Source: Pseudomonas laurylsulfativorans (GTDB lineage Bacteria; Pseudomonadota; Gammaproteobacteria; Pseudomonadales; Pseudomonadaceae). Taken from it: DNA of 64,000 nt. The number at the start of each line of letters is the position of its first letter. The first letter of the stretch is position 1. The notes beneath the pieces were generated by a model that saw only the letters and a program-made list of their open reading frames with translations, was not told where the DNA came from and made no database searches. This document shows, piece by piece, positions 1 through 9,576 of this stretch. The stretch covers positions 1-64,000 of the forward strand of contig NZ_MUJK01000014.1 in NCBI RefSeq assembly GCF_002906155.1, in the 5' to 3' direction. A program made the position numbers and the translations under genes.

Positions 1-63
1 CGTTGGGCATCGATTCTCATCGAGGCGCGGGGCGACACCCCCACTCAGACGCCGGATAGATGA
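1..63 (+). other. possible C-terminal end of an upstream gene
   Basis: Frame 1 is open from the window edge to a TGA at 61-63 and would encode about 20 residues ending TQTPDR. This could be the tail of a gene lying to the left, but 60 bases are too few to recognise a family. The other frames also stop soon. Nothing else is visible before the pyk terminator apart from one REP palindrome. Confidence 0.25.
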
Positions 64-119
64 AAGCAAGCCAAACACGCATCAAATACAGTATTGCAGA
101 AAAGGGGGTAACCATAGAT

Positions 120-148
120 GTAGGAGCTGGCTTGCCAGCGATGAGGCC
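120..148. repeat. REP palindrome, GTAGGAGC type
   Basis: This is a single copy of the short palindromic unit that starts GTAGGAGCTGG and continues CTTGCCAGCGATG, with an imperfect CTGGC/GCCAG hairpin. The same unit recurs at 17466, 56801, 60525 and 62199. Such extragenic palindromes are typical of fluorescent pseudomonads and are spread by RAYT transposases. No RAYT gene lies in this window. Confidence 0.75.
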
Positions 149-161
149 GGATCAGAAAACA

Positions 162-193
162 AAAAGCCCCGCCATTCACATGGCGGGGCTTTT
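162..193 (-). terminator. rho-independent terminator of pyk
   Basis: A perfect GC-rich stem (AGCCCCGCCAT at 165-175 pairing with ATGGCGGGGCT at 180-190) has a four-base loop. It is flanked by A and T runs on both sides, so it can stop transcription from either direction. It lies 20 bases beyond the pyk stop codon. Confidence 0.85.
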
Positions 194-213
194 GTTTTTC
201 AGCAATCGGTCAC

Positions 214-1665
<1,452 letters not shown>

Positions 1666-1870
1666 GCAAAGACTCCTGAGTTCAAGCGCTGAGTGAGGCT
1701 ACTATGCTGCGAAGGTGTAGTCATTGTTCGTATGCACTACTTTTCGTGAAGAGCTTGGTTTTTTCGAAGAACCTGGTTATTGCCTTCTTTATTGAACGTA
1801 GCGACTTTGCATCGGGTGCCTGAAGATTTTCGCTCGCGGGTCGATACAGCGTTCAAGACAGGAGATTCCC

Positions 1871-2254
1871 ATGCGATTCGTACTCATTGCTGCCCTTGCC
1901 GTCGGCGCCCTCAGTGCCACGGGCTGCACCCGTTGGGCAATGAACCATCACTTGAACAATGCCTACAGCGCCTATGACCGGGGCAATTGCGAGCAGGTGA
2001 TGCTCGAACTGTCCAAGGTCGAGCGCGATAGCCGCGCGCGGCCTTACGTGTGGCCGGAAGTGTCGATGATGCGCGGCCAGTGCCTGGAGCGACAGAAGAT
2101 GTTTATCGACGCGGCCCAGACGTATCAGTTCATCATCGCCTCGTATCCGCAAAGCGAATACGCCTACCGCGCCCGTGCCCGCCTGGAAACCTTGCAGAGC
2201 CTGGGTCACTACCCGATGCGCAGTGCCGCAGCGGTAAAACCGACGCAGTTCTGA
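1871..2254 (+). CDS. small TPR-like outer-membrane lipoprotein
   Basis: This is a 127-residue protein with a lipoprotein signal peptide. Its hydrophobic stretch (residues 4-15) runs into ATGC, which gives Cys19 as the probable lipidated residue. The rest is helical and resembles a tetratricopeptide unit: SAYDRGNCEQVMLELSKVE, then MRGQCLERQKMFIDAAQTY and FIIASYPQSEYAYRARARLE. The last pattern recalls the repeats of BamD and CpoB. A clear CAGGAG precedes the ATG. It probably sits in the outer membrane facing the periplasm and binds a protein partner, but its function is not known. The gene stands alone between pyk and a PilZ gene. Confidence 0.75.
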   Translation: MRFVLIAALAVGALSATGCTRWAMNHHLNNAYSAYDRGNCEQVMLELSKVERDSRARPYVWPEVSMMRGQCLERQKMFIDAAQTYQFIIASYPQSEYAYRARARLETLQSLGHYPMRSAAAVKPTQF

Positions 2255-2487
2255 TGGCGGTTGTCATGCAATCGCTGGCTCCCCGGCGGTGGTGAGCTAT
2301 AGTCCAATGAACCGGTTTTAGAGCCTTGCCTCTGAATCGGGGCAACACCTGTGACCGGCAAAAGCAGGACTCAGCGCTGTAAGGCCTGGCGCACCGGGAG
2401 CGGGGAGAGCGGGCCAAGACTCAATGCACACCCGTTCCGAAGCAGTAGTGCGGCTCTGCTTAAGAGCCTTGCATAGCGAAATTGCAC

Positions 2488-2847
2488 ATGTTCACCGACC
2501 GCCGAATCGAGCGGCATCAACTGCCGTATTTCCTGAAAGTGTTCAACGGCATCACCGGCAAACCCATTGGCTATCTGGGCAATGTCTCCGAAGACGGGCT
2601 GATGCTGATCAGCCAGCTGCCGATGATGATTGGCGCGGACTTTAACCTGCGCCTGAAAATTCCCGCCAGCGAAGGTGGCCAGCGGATCATCGATCTGCAG
2701 GCCTGCTGCCTGTGGTGCCACGAAGACGCGACACCCCAACATTACGACGCCGGGTTCAGCCTGCAACGGGCGCCACCGGAGTATGGGCAACTGGTGGAGG
2801 CGCTGAAGCAGTATTTCAGTTTTCTGCCGCTGCCGGCTTCGGCCTGA
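2488..2847 (+). CDS. PilZ-domain c-di-GMP receptor
   Basis: This single-domain protein of about 119 residues belongs to the PilZ family, whose members bind cyclic di-GMP and pass the signal to motility, polysaccharide or enzyme partners. Both ligand motifs are present. RRIER (residues 5-9) is the RxxxR loop, and NVSEDG fits the D/NxSxxG strand motif. The ATG at 2488 was preferred over the in-frame TTG at 2482, six bases upstream, because MFTDRRIERH is a natural PilZ start. No effector domain is attached, so the protein must act on a separate partner. Nothing nearby identifies that partner. Confidence 0.85.
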   Translation: MFTDRRIERHQLPYFLKVFNGITGKPIGYLGNVSEDGLMLISQLPMMIGADFNLRLKIPASEGGQRIIDLQACCLWCHEDATPQHYDAGFSLQRAPPEYGQLVEALKQYFSFLPLPASA

Positions 2848-2884
2848 GATCAATGGGAACATGGCTGTGAGTGACTGCTGCGGC

Positions 2885-4213
2885 TCAAAGTCCGGTTCTT
2901 TTCCAGCCCAGGTACCGAGTCACCAGCTCTGCCCCCAACTCACCGGGGCGTGCATCCATCACCAACACTCCATGAGCGTTCAAGCGCTCATGGAGTTCTG
3001 CGCGTGCATTCAGGTAGTCCACGGTCCCGCAATAGGCCAGCGCGTCGGACAAAGTCTGCACGGGTGACTGACGCAGGCTGTCGAGCACGTCTTCGCGCAG
3101 GCTCGCGATCAGCACCTGATGCTGCTGGCTCAGGCGCTTGGCGGCCGGAAGCAGTTCATCGTCGTCCTCTTCGCGCAGGTTGGTCACCAGCACCACCAGC
3201 GCCCGGCGTTTTTGCCGGGCCAGCAGTTGCGTGGCCGCGGCTTGATAGTCGGCGCTGCGTTGGGTGCTGTTCAAGTCATAGACGGTATTGAGCAGGGTAT
3301 TGAGATGGCTGGTGCCTTTGACCGGCGCGAGGTAGCGCGGCTGTTCGCTGGCAAAGGTACTCAGGCCCACAGCGTCGCCCTGGCGTAGCGCTACGTAGCT
3401 GAGCAGCAGACAGGCGTTGAGGGCGTGATCGAAGTGCGACAACTCATCATCCTGGCTGCGCATGTGCCGGCCGCAGTCGAGCATGAAGATGATCTGCTGG
3501 TCCCGTTCGTCCTGATACTCCCGGGCAATCGGCGTGCGCTGGCGGGCGGTGGCTTTCCAGTCGATCTGGCGCAGGCTGTCGCCCTCGCGAAATTCGCGCA
3601 ATTGGTGGAACTCCAGGCCCAGGCCCCGCCGTTGTTTCTGGCGGACGCCAAGCTGGCTGAGCCAGTTATCCACAGCCAGCAATTGCCCTTCATAGAGGCG
3701 GGCGAAATCAGGGTAGACGCGGGTGGCGTCCGGTAGTTCGAGCAAGCGTCGGTCCGACCAGAGCCCCAAGGGGCTTGGCAGGTTGATTTCGCAGTGTCCG
3801 AAGCTGAAGTGACCGCGCTTGAGTGGGCGCAGGCGATAACCGGCCTGGCTGTGCTGGCCGGGTTGCAACTCGACCGTCAGGGGCAGGTGTTCGAAGCTCA
3901 GGCCTGGCGGTACGTGGTCGAAGACTTGTACGTTCAGCGGTTGGGCAAAGTCGTGTTCGAGGTTCAGTTGCACCTCGCTCCATCGACCCAGCGCCAGGCT
4001 GCCGGGCAACTGGCGTTTCAGCCGGGGCGAAGACAGGCGTTTCACGCGAACAGCATCCAGTAGGGCCAGGGCCAGCAATGCCAGGAGCAACCCCCAGTTG
4101 ATCGCCATGAGATTCGCCGGAACCGCAAACTCCAACGCCCGCAATGTGCCCGACACGATGCCGCAGGCCAGCAGGACCAGCAGCCAGGCGAGCATCAGGC
4201 GCGAGGGCTTCAC
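2885..4213 (-). CDS. DUF58 (VWA-like) membrane protein, partner of MoxR
   Basis: The 442-residue protein begins with two membrane segments (residues about 6-22 and 38-55). A soluble region follows, then the DUF58 core with EFREGDSLRQIDWKATARQ and a degenerate VWA metal site, FMLDCGRHM. Proteins of this kind are thought to be adaptors for MoxR-type ATPases. The start is a GTG at 4213 whose bases overlap the TGA of the moxR gene (GTGA). This implies translational coupling, and it was chosen over the longer open frame, which lacks membrane-protein character. The gene ends the MoxR pair. Related genomes have four further genes upstream, found here at 9577-13967. Confidence 0.85.
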   Translation of the reverse strand: MKPSRLMLAWLLVLLACGIVSGTLRALEFAVPANLMAINWGLLLALLALALLDAVRVKRLSSPRLKRQLPGSLALGRWSEVQLNLEHDFAQPLNVQVFDHVPPGLSFEHLPLTVELQPGQHSQAGYRLRPLKRGHFSFGHCEINLPSPLGLWSDRRLLELPDATRVYPDFARLYEGQLLAVDNWLSQLGVRQKQRRGLGLEFHQLREFREGDSLRQIDWKATARQRTPIAREYQDERDQQIIFMLDCGRHMRSQDDELSHFDHALNACLLLSYVALRQGDAVGLSTFASEQPRYLAPVKGTSHLNTLLNTVYDLNSTQRSADYQAAATQLLARQKRRALVVLVTNLREEDDDELLPAAKRLSQQHQVLIASLREDVLDSLRQSPVQTLSDALAYCGTVDYLNARAELHERLNAHGVLVMDARPGELGAELVTRYLGWKRTGL

Positions 4214-5256
4214 AGGCGCGGTGCCGGCACTTGGTCGAGCATCTGCTGGAGCACCTGATCGACATCCAGTCCCTCGATGTCCAGCTCCGGCGCGATGCGC
4301 ACGCGATGACGCAACACGGCCAGGGCGCAACCCTTGATGTCATCCGGAATCACGAATTCACCACCGCGCAGCAACGCGCGGGCGCGGGCGCAACGCACCA
4401 GCGCGATGGAAGCACGCGGGCCGGCGCCGAGGATCAAGCCGGGCCAACTGCGGGTGGCGCGGGCCAGGCGCACGGCGTAATCGAGCACCTGATCGTCCAG
4501 CGCCAGTTCGCTGGCGATGCGTTGCAGGGCCAGTACATCCTTGGCCTGCAACAACGTGCGCATTGGCTGGACATCGAGCATGTCGGCCCGGGTCGAGCGG
4601 CTGACCTGACGCACCATGTTCAGCTCTTGCTCGGCGTCGGGGTAGTCCATGCGCACCTTGAGCATGAAGCGATCCAGCTCGGCTTCCGGCAATGGGTAAG
4701 TGCCTTCCTGCTCGATCGGGTTTTGCGTGGCGAGCACCATGAACGGTTGCGCAATCGGCAATGGCTGGCCTTCGAGGGTGACTTGCCGCTCCTGCATGGC
4801 TTCGAGCAGCGCCGCCTGGGTTTTCGCCGGGGCACGGTTGATCTCGTCGGCCAGTAGCAGGTTGGTGAATAACGGCCCCTTGCGCAGTTTGAATTGCTCG
4901 GTCTGCAAGTCATACACCGCGTGCCCGGTGACGTCGCTGGGCATCAGGTCCGGGGTGAACTGGATGCGTGCGAACTCACCGCCGAAGCAACGGGCGAGGG
5001 CGCGTACCAGCAGGGTCTTGCCCAAACCCGGTACGCCTTCGAGCAACACGTGGCCGCCGGCGATCAGCGCTGTCAGCACGTCGTCGATCACGCCGTCCTG
5101 ACCCATCACTGCTTTTTGCAATTCTTTGCGCACGGCCTGGGCCAGATGGCCGGCACGCTGACGCTGTTGAGCGGCATGGCTCGCTGCGTCGGGCTCGATC
5201 GGTTTTTTTTCCAGTTCCGGAACCTTGCTACCAGTTACATCTGTTTTATCTTCCAT
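4210..5256 (-). CDS. MoxR-family AAA+ ATPase
   Basis: This 348-residue AAA+ ATPase has Walker A GVPGLGKT at residues 74-81 and Walker B LLADEINRAP. It also has the MoxR signature region QFTPDLMPSDVTG and sensor residues in VLATQNPIEQEGTYPLPEAE. MoxR proteins act as chaperones that assemble or activate VWA-containing partners, here the coupled DUF58 protein. The charged N-terminal tail (about 30 residues before the AAA core) looks low in information. The usual upstream partners are separated from it by a 4.3-kb insert. It therefore needs either its own promoter in 5257-5500 or transcription through the insert. No strong promoter was recognised. Confidence 0.9.
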   Translation of the reverse strand: MEDKTDVTGSKVPELEKKPIEPDAASHAAQQRQRAGHLAQAVRKELQKAVMGQDGVIDDVLTALIAGGHVLLEGVPGLGKTLLVRALARCFGGEFARIQFTPDLMPSDVTGHAVYDLQTEQFKLRKGPLFTNLLLADEINRAPAKTQAALLEAMQERQVTLEGQPLPIAQPFMVLATQNPIEQEGTYPLPEAELDRFMLKVRMDYPDAEQELNMVRQVSRSTRADMLDVQPMRTLLQAKDVLALQRIASELALDDQVLDYAVRLARATRSWPGLILGAGPRASIALVRCARARALLRGGEFVIPDDIKGCALAVLRHRVRIAPELDIEGLDVDQVLQQMLDQVPAPRL

Positions 5257-5499
5257 AAATCAGTCACTTACCTAATCTAACGTTTTTTCACGTATTTTTT
5301 GCGCAGGGAACGAGTGAGTGACTGCCAATCTGCCTCATTGTGATCCGATCGCAACCCCTCATTTGAGCATTCGTCTGAAGTGGAGGTTAGGCCATGACGG
5401 TCGCTTATGTTTGACCGGCAGCTTTCGGCCCAGAGTGTGTAAAAACGCCTTCGCGAACCCTTGCTATGATTTCGGAGGATTTCATCGCAGGGATCGCTC

Positions 5500-5640
5500 A
5501 TGAAGCGCTTTATCCAAGGTGAACATCGAGGCCAAGACACCTTGCTTCCCGAGAGCCTCGACGACTGCGTCAGTGGCGTGACGGTTCTGCGTGTCAAGTG
5601 CCTCGAATCTGGTACTCGACACACTTTTATAGCGCTTTAA
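5500..5640 (+). pseudogene. truncated IS1182-type transposase N-terminus
   Basis: An ATG opens a 46-residue frame starting MKRFIQGEHRGQDTLLPESL and continuing DD. This matches the start I know from IS1182-family transposases (MKRFIxGxxRxQxTLxPxSLDDYV). After residue 24 the frame turns into unrelated sequence and stops, so the roughly 400-residue catalytic part is absent. It is an insertion-sequence remnant. The non-coding sequence just upstream, at about 5390-5499, may be the old left end of the element. The remnant sits at the edge of the block that separates moxR from its usual operon partners. Confidence 0.6.
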
Positions 5641-5787
5641 AGGTAGAAAATACTAAACGAGCACTAAGCTCTAAGGGGAGTTTGCGCTGCTACTCATTGA
5701 TAGCGCCACACTATGGAACACACTCCACTGATGCGGTTTGCACGGACTGAAATCCGGGTTATTTGACCTCCAGTGCTGGAGATCGTG

Positions 5788-5982
5788 ATGCTTAGGAATT
5801 TGATCCCTTTCGTTATGTTTGCTGCAATCATCGGTGTCAGCGGATCGTCCTGTCATCGAGAAGGTAAAAGCGAAGACAATTGGCAAAGCGAACCCTCGAT
5901 GGTCGGGGGCAATCGAACGGGTTACGGAATTGTTCCCCGCCAGCAAATCGAACCTCGAATCCAGCCGATGCCAAGAAGGTAG
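5788..5982 (+). CDS. small exported or lipoprotein-like hypothetical protein
   Basis: This 64-residue ORF begins with a hydrophobic segment (residues 4-19), followed by GSSC and a hydrophilic tail rich in Pro, Arg and Gln. GSSC is a poor lipobox, so either a lipoprotein or a simply anchored peptide is possible. GGAG lies eight bases before the ATG. It ends 25 bases before the DUF5064 gene and could be cotranscribed with it. I do not recognise the family. A chance ORF cannot be excluded. Confidence 0.35.
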   Translation: MLRNLIPFVMFAAIIGVSGSSCHREGKSEDNWQSEPSMVGGNRTGYGIVPRQQIEPRIQPMPRR

Positions 5983-6007
5983 CCACCTACCCGAAAAGGA
6001 GCCTCAC

Positions 6008-6376
6008 ATGTTCACGCCCGGTCACCTGCACCGTACCAATACTCCTGCCATTCCTGGAGTCCCGGAATACAACATTGATGTCTTCTATGAAGTCCGCCGC
6101 GACCCCAAGGAAGGCATGCTGATGCACTTCAAAATGGTCGGAGACGTTTCAGGTCACAGCTTCACTGAAGAATTCGATATGCACCGTGACACGGCCTTCA
6201 ACTTTGCGAGCCGCGTGGCAAAGGCTGCGGTCAAGCATGGTGTGCCCGCCAATGCCAGTCTGATCATGCGCGGGCACAAGGAATACGACGCGATGTTCGA
6301 GGATATTCGCGACAAACTCGGCGTCCAACCGGGCGATCCAGTCAATCTGGATAACGCGGAGAACGACCGCCGCTGA
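6008..6376 (+). CDS. DUF5064 family protein (copy 1)
   Basis: This soluble 122-residue protein of unknown function starts MFTPGHLH and ends with YDAMFEDIRDKLGVQPGDP. It is clearly a paralogue of the gene at 62297-62659: both have GHLH near the start, a Y.I...YEV segment, FNFAS.V.K.A in the middle and MFEDIR..L....GDP at the end. I know this family as DUF5064, seen mainly in Pseudomonas. The ATG at 6008 follows AAGGAG, and the open frame further upstream is not needed. It is convergent with the SulP gene, 16 bases away, and belongs to the accessory block. Confidence 0.75.
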   Translation: MFTPGHLHRTNTPAIPGVPEYNIDVFYEVRRDPKEGMLMHFKMVGDVSGHSFTEEFDMHRDTAFNFASRVAKAAVKHGVPANASLIMRGHKEYDAMFEDIRDKLGVQPGDPVNLDNAENDRR

Positions 6377-6392
6377 GTGACTCCAGCGCCAT

Positions 6393-8180
6393 TCAGCGCA
6401 CCTCGTCCTGCCGACCTGCCTCCTCCACCGGATGGATCACGAGGAAGCTGTCGACGGCGTCGTCGATGGTTGGAAAGAACGCCGTTTCGCCAAGTCGCGC
6501 GAACAGCCCGAATCGCTTCAGCTTGTCCTTGACCGGGTCCTTCATTTCGGCCACGCACAGCTTGATGCCCGCCGCGTGCAAGGTGTCGTCCAGTTCAGCC
6601 AACACGTCGGCAGAGGTCACGTCCACACTGGTGACGGGTTCCGCTGCAACGACCAACCAGTGCACGGGCGTAGGCGATGCCGCCACTGCGTCGAGTACTC
6701 GGCCATTGAACAGTTCGGCGTTGGCGAAAAACAACGGCGCATCCCAGCGAAACAGCACCAGGCCGGGAATAAGGCGCGCGTCGGGATAACGCTGGATGTC
6801 GTGGAAACCCTTGACACCCTTGGCTTGCCCCAGCACTGCAGAATACGGCCGCCAGCCATCCCACAGGAACTCGATGACGGCTATCACGATGGCCAACCCG
6901 ATGCCCTCGATCGCACCCAGCACGGCCACGCCGACGGTGCAGACGATCGACAACCAGAACTCCCAGCGCTGGATGCGATAAATGCGTCGCAGGTCGGCGA
7001 CTTCAATCAGGCCGATGGCCGACGCGATCACGACCGCTGCCAGTGCGCTGTTGGGCAAACTCTGCAACAGATTCGGCGCCACCATCAGCAATAAGGCAAC
7101 TGCCAATGCGCCGACAACGCCGGTCAACTGGGTTTTGGCGCCTGCGGCTTCGGCCACGGGGGTACGTGACGAACTGCTACTGATTGGAAAACCCTGGAAA
7201 AATCCAGCCGCCAGATTGGCAAAACCGAGCCCTGCCATCTCCTGGTTCGGGTCCACGTAGGTATGGGTCCGTGCCGCATAGACACGCGAGAGCACGCTAG
7301 TGTCGGCGAACGACACCAGGGCGACGGCGCAACCGCCGATGAGCACGGGGACAATATCGGCGCGGGAGATCCAAGGGAGGTTAAACGTCGGTAAACCTTG
7401 TGGAAGAGAACCGAGGACCGACACATCCGCACGCGCGGCAAGATCCAGCACGCCGACGACGACGGTCGCACCTGCCACTGCGATCAAGATACTCGGCACA
7501 CGTTTGTAATCCTTGAGCAGCAGGATCACGGCCAAGGTGGCTGCGCTGATCACAAACGCGGTCCAGTTGGTGTTTCCCTCCATCACCGCGGTGACGATAG
7601 CCCATATGTTTGTCAGCGGGCCGTCGGACTCGATCGAGAAACCGAAAAACTTGGGCAGTTGGCTGATCAAAACCGTCAGGGCGATGCCGTTCATGTACCC
7701 GTAGCGGATCGGCTTTGAAAGCAACTCCGTAATGAAACCCAAGCGCATGATGCCCGCCAGGATGCACACGGTGCCTGAAACGATCGCCATCATGCCCGCA
7801 AGGGCGACGGCGCGATGTGGGTCGCCGCCCGACAGGGGCAGGACGACAGCCAGGATAACGGCGGCCAGTGAGGAATCCGGGCCCAGCACCAGAATCCGGC
7901 TAGGCCCGAACAATGCGTAAGCGAGTAGCGGAACGATGGTCGCGTAGAGGCCATAGATGCCGGGTACGCCCGATGCCACGGCGTAGGCGATGCCGACGGG
8001 TACCAACATCGTGGTGAGCACCAGGCCGGCCATGATGTCGTGACGCAACCAGGCAACCTGATACCCGCGCAGCGTGCGAAGTCCAGGAAACCAGCGGCTC
8101 CAGCCGATTTCGTCGCTGGTATCGCGGCGTGCAATCCGGCCCGGTTCCGGGACGGGAGGCGAAGAATCCGAATCGCTCAT
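6393..8180 (-). CDS. SulP-family inorganic anion transporter with STAS domain
   Basis: The 595-residue inner-membrane protein belongs to the SLC26/SulP family. It has a hydrophobic core of many membrane segments (residues about 45-440), with the family stretches GLYATIVPLLAYALFGPSR and GFFQGFPISSSSSRT. A cytoplasmic STAS domain follows at about 460-575. SulP proteins carry sulfate, bicarbonate, nitrate or dicarboxylates. The substrate cannot be read from the sequence, and no sulfate-assimilation gene is close. It begins 49 bases after the PPK2 gene in the same direction, so the two are probably one transcript. Confidence 0.88.
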   Translation of the reverse strand: MSDSDSSPPVPEPGRIARRDTSDEIGWSRWFPGLRTLRGYQVAWLRHDIMAGLVLTTMLVPVGIAYAVASGVPGIYGLYATIVPLLAYALFGPSRILVLGPDSSLAAVILAVVLPLSGGDPHRAVALAGMMAIVSGTVCILAGIMRLGFITELLSKPIRYGYMNGIALTVLISQLPKFFGFSIESDGPLTNIWAIVTAVMEGNTNWTAFVISAATLAVILLLKDYKRVPSILIAVAGATVVVGVLDLAARADVSVLGSLPQGLPTFNLPWISRADIVPVLIGGCAVALVSFADTSVLSRVYAARTHTYVDPNQEMAGLGFANLAAGFFQGFPISSSSSRTPVAEAAGAKTQLTGVVGALAVALLLMVAPNLLQSLPNSALAAVVIASAIGLIEVADLRRIYRIQRWEFWLSIVCTVGVAVLGAIEGIGLAIVIAVIEFLWDGWRPYSAVLGQAKGVKGFHDIQRYPDARLIPGLVLFRWDAPLFFANAELFNGRVLDAVAASPTPVHWLVVAAEPVTSVDVTSADVLAELDDTLHAAGIKLCVAEMKDPVKDKLKRFGLFARLGETAFFPTIDDAVDSFLVIHPVEEAGRQDEVR

Positions 8181-8229
8181 AGAACTGTGACCTATAGGTG
8201 TACAGCGCCGATTCGCTTAAACGTGTCCG

Positions 8230-9051
8230 TCAGAATTTTTCAGGCACTCGCCGTTGCGGATAATCTGGGTCGCGATAGCCGCCTGGCTTCTGCCGTTTGG
8301 GCAATATCACCTTCTCGCGTAAGACATCCTTGTACGGGATACGGCTGAGCAAATCGGTGATGATGTTAAGGCGCGCCCGCCGTTTGTCGTTCGAGTTGGC
8401 CACCAGCCATGGGGCATGTTCGGTGTCGGTTGCCTTGAACATGTCGTCACGCGCGCGTGAATAGTCATACCAGCGGCTGTATGACTTGAGATCCATGGAG
8501 GTCAGCTTCCAGATTTTGCGCCCATCCTTGATGCGGGCCTCGAGCCGGCGGGTTTGCTCCTCTTCGCTGACTTCCAGCCAGTATTTGAGCAGGATCACGC
8601 CCGAATCGACGATTGCACGCTCCACCAGAGGCGTTGTCTTCATGAAACTGGCAACCTGCTCTTTGGTGCAGAACCCCATCACACGCTCGACGCCCGCCCG
8701 GTTGTACCAACTGCGATCGAAGATCACCACTTCGCCAGCCGCGGGCAGATACGGTAGGTAACGCTGGACATACATCTGGCTTTTCTCTCGATCAGTTGGC
8801 GCCGTTAGCGCGACCACCCGGAAGACACGCGGACTCACGCGTTCGGTGAGTGCCTTGATCGTCCCGCCCTTGCCAGCGCCATCGCGCCCTTCGAAAACGA
8901 TGCAGAGCTTTATGCCCTTGGCTTTTACCCACTCCTGCAACTTGACCAGTTCGACGTGCAGGGTGCGCAGTTGCTCAAGATAATCCTTGTTTTTCAGCTT
9001 CGGGTTTTCAGCGGCATTACGCTTAGGGGCTTTCTTCTTGTCCTTTGCCAT
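8230..9051 (-). CDS. ppk2: polyphosphate kinase 2 (PPK2)
   Basis: PPK2 enzymes move phosphate between polyphosphate and nucleotides, mainly making NTP or NDP from polyphosphate. The 273-residue single-domain protein has Walker A GRDGAGKGG, Walker B VIFDRSWYNRAGVERVMGF and the lid region EEQTRRLEARIKD, as in one-domain class I/III enzymes. The N-terminus is lysine-rich (MAKDKKKAPKRN). ATG 9051 follows GAGGTC and was preferred to a TTG two codons upstream. The enzyme class (ADP or AMP as acceptor) cannot be fixed by eye. It lies upstream of sulP in the accessory block and is probably the first gene of a ppk2-sulP unit. Confidence 0.9.
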   Translation of the reverse strand: MAKDKKKAPKRNAAENPKLKNKDYLEQLRTLHVELVKLQEWVKAKGIKLCIVFEGRDGAGKGGTIKALTERVSPRVFRVVALTAPTDREKSQMYVQRYLPYLPAAGEVVIFDRSWYNRAGVERVMGFCTKEQVASFMKTTPLVERAIVDSGVILLKYWLEVSEEEQTRRLEARIKDGRKIWKLTSMDLKSYSRWYDYSRARDDMFKATDTEHAPWLVANSNDKRRARLNIITDLLSRIPYKDVLREKVILPKRQKPGGYRDPDYPQRRVPEKF

Positions 9052-9576
9052 GACCAAGACCTCATAGATGCCAGTCGCCAGTAGGTAAACAGCGTAGGTT
9101 GCGATCCGCTCCCCCGCCGAGCGCGATGATCGCAGTGATTAGCACAGCGCTGGCGATCAACAGCACCCCGAGACCGACCAGTCGGCCACGCTACGATTCC
9201 AGCTCTTCAGGGCCGGCCGTTACTGCGATACGCGGGGGGTAATGCCTCAGCAATAAGCGCTTGCCCGGCGGCGACATCGGTCGCATCGCGCAGGTTGTTA
9301 CGAAGCGTACGGCTGCGTCGGCGTGATGCCCTTTGCTTAAGGTTCACAGGCCAGAGCACGGAACCTTTTTTCAGGGCGTTCTCAACCCACTTCATTGTAG
9401 TTTGAAAAGATTTTTTCGCGCCTGTGGCCACCGTGATCAATCGCGGAGCCTCTTTGTTCTAGGCTGCGGAGCAGGTATTGACCAAAGAACTGATTGGCCG
9501 CGACAGGGTTAGGGCCATTACATCGAACCGAAGCAATATGAGCCTAGTGGATACCTAACGCTCTTACGGTGCCAGA
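9052..9576. other. gene-poor stretch at the right edge of the accessory block
   Basis: No convincing gene is present. A 77-codon minus-strand ORF at 9207-9440 is basic, matches no family I know, and has no good ribosome site. At about 9064-9180 the minus strand encodes a hydrophobic run (LVGLGVLLIASAVLITAII) with an in-frame stop just ahead, which may be the end of a decayed membrane-protein gene. The ppk2 promoter should lie in this stretch. It directly adjoins the stop codon of the DUF4350 gene. Confidence 0.4.

Noticed and set aside
5277..5624. Minus-strand ORF over the transposase remnant
   Set aside because: Basic Ser/Arg-rich composition, no family, and the opposite frame carries the recognisable transposase start.
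9559..9574. Minus-strand TGGCACC followed by GAGC, resembling a sigma-54 promoter next to DUF4350
   Set aside because: The -24 part and the ten-base spacing fit, but the -12 part lacks TTGC and no activator gene or site is near. Probably chance.
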